A stretch of 64,000 nt of DNA from a bacterium (GTDB lineage: Bacteria > Cyanobacteriota > Sericytochromatia > S15B-MN24 > UBA4093). The stretch's first letter is position 1; every line of letters starts with the position of its first letter. This document shows, one piece after another, positions 60,533 to 64,000 of this stretch. A program made the translations under genes and the position numbers. The stretch lies in the NCBI GenBank assembly GCA_017744355.1, contig JAGIBK010000003.1:304547-368546 (forward strand). The letters run 5' to 3'. The notes under the pieces were generated by a model. That model had not been told where the DNA came from and made no database searches. It saw only the letters and a program-made list of their open reading frames with translations.

Positions 60533-62173
60533 ATGGCAGAACGGGTCCTCATCGCAGGGGCTGGGCCGGTGGGCCTCTCGCTCGCGCTTGGCCTCTCGCA
60601 CCACGGCATCCCCTCGATCGTCCTCGAAGAGGACGAAGGGCTCAGCACCCAGTCCAAGGCCCTGGGGTGCCACGCCCGCACCCTCGAGATCTTCCGGGCC
60701 TGGGGGGTACGCGATCGCTTCCTGACGGCCGGCATCTTCCTCAGCCGGATCGCGATCTGGACACCCGATAGCCCCGAACCCCAAGCGACGCTCGATCTCT
60801 CCTCGCTTTCGGCCCTCACGGCCGATCCGGGCATCCTCATCCTGCCCCAGGACCGGACCGAAGCCCTGCTGCTCGCGCGCCTCAAGGAGCTGGGCCTCGC
60901 CGAGGTGCGCTTCGGCGCGAAGCTGACGGCCTTCACCCAGGACGCCTCAGGGGTGATTGCGACCGTCGTGCCGAAAGAAGGCACCTCCTACGATCTGACG
61001 GGCGACTACTTGCTCGGCTGTGACGGGCCCCATAGCACGGTCCGCGAGCGACTTGGATGGCACCTGGTGGGCAAGACCTATCCGAGCCGGCTGATGCTCG
61101 CGGACTTTCACTTGCCGGATGCCCGAAACGATCAGCCATGGCCGCGCTTCGCGGCCCTCGACGGCGGCCTGGGCGCAGCCATCCACTTCGAGCCGGGGCG
61201 CTGGCGCCTCATCGGCATTCTTGCGCCCGATGAAACCGAAGAAGAAGCGATCTCCAAAGCGGGGGTCCAGCGACGGATCGAGGCCCTCTTCGGCCCGGGC
61301 GAGGTCGAGGTGGTCTGGGCGAGCGCCTTCCACATCCACTGCCGCACCAGCCCCCACTTCCGGCTGGGGCGGGTGCTGCTCGCGGGGGATGCGGCCCACA
61401 TCAACAGCCCTGCCGGTGGCCAGGGCATGAACAGCGGCATCATGGACGCCCACAACCTCGCATGGAAGCTCGCGCGGGCCCTACACGGCGGTGATACCGA
61501 GGCCCTGCTCACCTCCTACGAAGCCGAGCGGCGCCAAGAGGTCCTCTCGGTGGTGGATCGCTACACCGACCGTCTGACCCGGTTACTGCTGCTGCCCGGC
61601 GCCGCCACCCGCGCGCGGATCGCCCGTGCCCTGCGCGTGCTCATTGGGATGCCCTCGATTGTGCGCCGTCTCGCCCCCAAGGCCGCCATGCTCGATGTGC
61701 GCTACGAGGCCTCGCCCTTGATCAGCGGCGAGGGCCCATGGCTCGGCGCCCGCGCCCCCGACGGCGAACTGATCGATCGCCAGGGTCAATCAATACGGCT
61801 GCTCGATCTGGTGTCGCGCGAAGCGACGCTCTTGCTCTTCGAGGATGGGCGCTTGCCGAGCTGGGACCGCACGGCCATCGCGAGCCTGTGCGCCGACGTC
61901 CCGGGCCTCAAGGTGGTGCGGATCGTCGCGGGCACCTGCGAGGCCGCTCCCGGCGACTACCGGGACGCCACCGGCACCCTGTTCCGCGCATGGCGCGCCA
62001 CGGGCGGCGATGCAGCGCTGGTGCGGCCCGACGGCCATGTAGGCTGGCGCGAGCGCCACCCGACCCCCACGGGGCTTGCCGCCGGCGTGCGGCGCGCCCT
62101 CGGCGCACCGGGCCCAAGTGGCCTGACGGTGCAGTTCGCGCCCCGCGAGACGGGCACCCCGCGCCTGTGGTGA
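60533..62173 (+). CDS. FAD-dependent class A aromatic monooxygenase
   Basis: A 546-residue flavoprotein of the phenol/2,4-dichlorophenol hydroxylase-like group. FAD motif 1 is VLIAGAGPVGLSLALGL at the N-terminus. The DG-type motif is YLLGCDGPHSTVRERLG. FAD motif 2 is VLLAGDAAHINSPAGGQGMNSGIMDAHNLAWKL. The C-terminal thioredoxin-like part (ARAPDGELID... LVRPDGHVGWR) is typical of this group. Ring hydroxylation of an aromatic or polyketide is the general reaction; the substrate is unknown. I start at ATG 60533 with AGGAG seven bases upstream. The gene is a single unit, not in a recognisable catabolic cluster. Confidence 0.88.
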   Translation: MAERVLIAGAGPVGLSLALGLSHHGIPSIVLEEDEGLSTQSKALGCHARTLEIFRAWGVRDRFLTAGIFLSRIAIWTPDSPEPQATLDLSSLSALTADPGILILPQDRTEALLLARLKELGLAEVRFGAKLTAFTQDASGVIATVVPKEGTSYDLTGDYLLGCDGPHSTVRERLGWHLVGKTYPSRLMLADFHLPDARNDQPWPRFAALDGGLGAAIHFEPGRWRLIGILAPDETEEEAISKAGVQRRIEALFGPGEVEVVWASAFHIHCRTSPHFRLGRVLLAGDAAHINSPAGGQGMNSGIMDAHNLAWKLARALHGGDTEALLTSYEAERRQEVLSVVDRYTDRLTRLLLLPGAATRARIARALRVLIGMPSIVRRLAPKAAMLDVRYEASPLISGEGPWLGARAPDGELIDRQGQSIRLLDLVSREATLLLFEDGRLPSWDRTAIASLCADVPGLKVVRIVAGTCEAAPGDYRDATGTLFRAWRATGGDAALVRPDGHVGWRERHPTPTGLAAGVRRALGAPGPSGLTVQFAPRETGTPRLW

Positions 62174-62179
62174 TCAACT

Positions 62180-62196
62180 AAGCTTCATCGAAGCTT
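62180..62196. promoter_or_regulatory. Direct repeat box before the subtilase gene
   Basis: AAGCTT occurs at 62180-62185 and 62191-62196 (TAAGCTTCATCGAAGCTTAAG), a tandem repeat with an 11-base period, also an inverted repeat. CCGATAAC lies at 62220-62227. The pattern resembles that before the 94-residue gene (45163). ACAAGCTC-N11-TCCGATAA (62200-62226) could also be a sigma-28-like promoter. Confidence 0.45.
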
Positions 62197-62278
62197 AAGA
62201 CAAGCTCTCCCCGATCTTTCCGATAACCCTCTTAACAGCCGTTGTAACCCTGTCGTTGTCTGAATCGGAGGATACGCC

Positions 62279-63583
62279 TTGAAGCTTCGCACCACCCGTC
62301 TCGCCCTGGCCCTCGGCGCGCTTGCCTCCGTCGTTCTCGCCGGTTGCAGCATGCCCGACACCGTTGGCAGCGCCATCCGCAACGATGGTCAGACCATCCC
62401 CATGAGCAACGTCTACTCGGTGGGCGGCCAGGCTCAGCTCATCGTCAAGCGCAAGACCGAGAACGCCGCCCCCCTCAAGATCGCCGGTATCAAGCGCGTG
62501 CGCCTTACCCAGATGCCCGGCGTCGAGGTCAACGCGGTCACCGACGGCAACGTGCAGCGCGCCATCGACCGCGTCGAGGCCGACCCCTCGGTCGAGTACG
62601 TCGAGCCCAACCTCCGCATGATCATCCCCAAGACCCTCGAGGATGCCGCCGAGGCCTCGCGCAACCGCAGCCAGGATCCCAACTTCCAGGGCTCCTACGG
62701 TCCCAAGCTCATCAAGGCGCTTGACGCCCACTCCAAGACCACCGGCGAAGGCCAGGTCATCGCCGTGGTGGACACCGGTCTCGACCTGACCCACCCCGAC
62801 TTCGCGGGCAAGCTGGTCCCCGGCATCAACACCGCCGAGCCCGGCAAGAGCGCCGCGGACGACCAGGGTCACGGCACCAACTGCGCGGGCATCGCCGGCA
62901 GCAAGAAGAACGACCAGCAGGGCTACATCGGCGTGGCTCCTGGCGCTAAGCTGATGCCCATCAAGGTTCTGGGCGCTGACGGCTCGGGCTCCGACGCCTC
63001 GGTCGCCGAAGGCATCCGCTGGGCCGCCGATCACGGCGCCACGGTCATCAGCCTGAGCCTGGGCGGTCCCGCCGCGACCAAGACCGGCGCCGAAGCCGTC
63101 AAGTACGCCCTGAGCAAGGGCGCGGTGCTCGTCGCCGCCATGGGCAACAACGGCAGCGGCCAGGAAAGCTACCCCGCCGCCTACCCCGGCGTCATCTCGG
63201 TCGGCGCCACCGACATCAACGACAAGGTCACCAGCTTCTCGCAGTACGGCAAGTGGATCTCGGTGACCGCCCCCGGCTACAGCATCCTCAGCAGCTTCCC
63301 CAGCTACCGCGTCTCGGGCCTGACCCAGTACGAGAAGAACAAGGCCGGCATGGAGAAGTACGGGATGAAGATGGCGCTCGGTTACTGCTACATGACCGGC
63401 ACCTCGCAGGCCACTCCCCACGTCGCGGGTCTCGCCGCCCTGGTCCGCGCCAGCAACCCCAGCCTCAACGCCGCCCAGGTCAAGGCCAAGATCGAAGGGG
63501 CCGCGGTCCGCACCGCCGGCATGTCGGGCGCCTTCGACACCCACTACGGCTACGGCCGCGTCGACGCCCTCAAGTCGCTCTAA
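62279..63583 (+). CDS. Lipoprotein subtilisin-like protease (S8)
   Basis: A 434-residue serine protease tethered as a lipoprotein (VVLAGC, Cys22). A propeptide of about 90 residues (AQLIVKRKTENA... MPGVEVNAVTDGNVQRAIDRVEADPSVEYVEPN, inhibitor-I9-like) precedes the catalytic domain. That domain carries the triad Asp in VIAVVDTGLDLTHPDF, His in DDQGHGTNCAGIAGSKK and Ser in TGTSQATPHVAGLAALV. The type is thermitase/fervidolysin-like. It is exported and probably cleaves proteins on the cell surface or outside. The start is TTG 62279, seven bases after CGGAGG. A strong terminator follows. Confidence 0.93.
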   Translation: MKLRTTRLALALGALASVVLAGCSMPDTVGSAIRNDGQTIPMSNVYSVGGQAQLIVKRKTENAAPLKIAGIKRVRLTQMPGVEVNAVTDGNVQRAIDRVEADPSVEYVEPNLRMIIPKTLEDAAEASRNRSQDPNFQGSYGPKLIKALDAHSKTTGEGQVIAVVDTGLDLTHPDFAGKLVPGINTAEPGKSAADDQGHGTNCAGIAGSKKNDQQGYIGVAPGAKLMPIKVLGADGSGSDASVAEGIRWAADHGATVISLSLGGPAATKTGAEAVKYALSKGAVLVAAMGNNGSGQESYPAAYPGVISVGATDINDKVTSFSQYGKWISVTAPGYSILSSFPSYRVSGLTQYEKNKAGMEKYGMKMALGYCYMTGTSQATPHVAGLAALVRASNPSLNAAQVKAKIEGAAVRTAGMSGAFDTHYGYGRVDALKSL

Positions 63584-63595
63584 ACCTAGACAAAA

Positions 63596-63628
63596 GAAGG
63601 GGGGAAGCCGAAATGGCTTCCCCCCTTC
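63596..63628. terminator. Bidirectional terminator after the subtilase gene
   Basis: A 14-bp perfect stem (63596-63609 with 63615-63628) with loop GAAAT, preceded by CAAAA. It lies between the subtilase and the convergent AhpD-like gene. Confidence 0.85.
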
Positions 63629-63635
63629 CTCATTC

Positions 63636-64000
63636 TCAGGGAGCAACGGCTGCGGTGGCCTGCTCCGTTCCTGCCTCGCGGCCGAAGGTGATGGCGATGC
63701 GGTTCCAGCTGTTGATGGTCGCGATGGCGAAGGTGAGGTTGACCAGCTCCTCGTCGGTAAAATGACGGCGCGCCCGCTCAAACAGCTCGTCCGGAACATG
63801 GTTGTCCGTGATCCGTGTGACCGCCTCCGTGAGCTCCAGCGCAGCCCTTTCGCGCGGCGTGTAGAATGAGGCCTCGCGCCAGGCCGATAGCAAGTAGAGC
63901 CGCTGCTCGCTCTCGCCCGCCGCCCGCGCGTCCTTGGTATGCATGTCGAGGCAGGCGGCGCAGCCGTTGAGCTGAGAGGCTCGAATTTTGACGAGCTCGA
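63636..64000 (-). CDS. AhpD-like carboxymuconolactone decarboxylase family protein, 5' end outside window
   Basis: The last 121 or so codons of an alkylhydroperoxidase-type protein. The CxxC motif (NGCAACLDMHTKDAR) and the downstream helices (LYLLSAWREASFYTPRERAALELTEAVTRI and FTDEELVNLTFAIATINSWNRIAITF) identify the AhpD/CMD family. This suggests a role in peroxide reduction or repair of oxidative damage. The frame is open past the right edge, so the start is outside the window. Confidence 0.9.
   Translation of the reverse strand, partial: ELVKIRASQLNGCAACLDMHTKDARAAGESEQRLYLLSAWREASFYTPRERAALELTEAVTRITDNHVPDELFERARRHFTDEELVNLTFAIATINSWNRIAITFGREAGTEQATAAVAP

Overview
This is a GC-rich (roughly two-thirds G+C), gene-dense bacterial chromosome segment. 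It shows no insertion sequences, CRISPR arrays or phage genes. The organism is motile and has two membranes: there is a complete flagellar export, motor and hook gene block, two prolipoprotein signal peptidases, three lipoproteins, and a surface protein ending in a BamA-like outer-membrane barrel. The octamer GCGATCGC (the HIP1 palindrome of many cyanobacteria) occurs about 40 times by eye, where base composition alone predicts only a few. FliY and the FlhB-like/FliK-like pair are of the kind seen in Firmicutes, Thermotogae and spirochaetes. My best guess, held loosely, is a flagellated non-photosynthetic relative of cyanobacteria (Sericytochromatia/Tanganyikabacteria type).

Left part (1-25 kb), all on the minus strand: an unknown alpha-helical protein running off the window, cheW and a transmembrane chemoreceptor. 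Then comes one long flagellar operon, read from right to left: flgB-flgC-fliE-fliF-fliG-fliH-fliI-fliJ-fliK-flgD, a candidate sigma-28 promoter, then flgE, a second FliK-like gene, an FlhB C-domain gene, flbD-motA-motB-fliL-fliM-fliY-fliO-fliP-fliQ-fliR-flhB. Most joints overlap by 1-4 bases. Upstream, and also on the minus strand, lie panC-cmk.

Middle part (26-49 kb): a PRC-barrel-like protein, an amino acid permease, a DUF4388 protein, murJ with a gmhB-type phosphatase, an SppA-type peptidase with a Yip1-like membrane protein, folD and a hotdog thioesterase. The notable locus is an encapsulin shell gene followed three bases later by an encapsulated-ferritin cargo gene whose C-terminus carries a shell-targeting peptide: a compact iron-storage nanocompartment. 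After it come slipin/NfeD, lspA, a 940-residue peptidase-propeller-barrel protein, and an OmpR-type response regulator with its histidine kinase. A 94-residue orphan protein follows the kinase. Its upstream region has an 11-base-period direct repeat that recurs before the subtilase gene at 62 kb, suggesting a small two-component regulon.

Right part (49-64 kb): NamZ-type muramidase, tandem-PspC protein, cupin, lipoprotein, patatin phospholipase, second lspA, nrdR-nrdD (anaerobic ribonucleotide reductase), a FtsL/DivIC-like division protein, tRNA-Leu(UAA), a small membrane protein, a CPA2 antiporter with RCK domains, a flavin monooxygenase, a lipoprotein subtilase and the 3' part of an AhpD-like gene. 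Strong hairpin terminators separate most of the transcription units.
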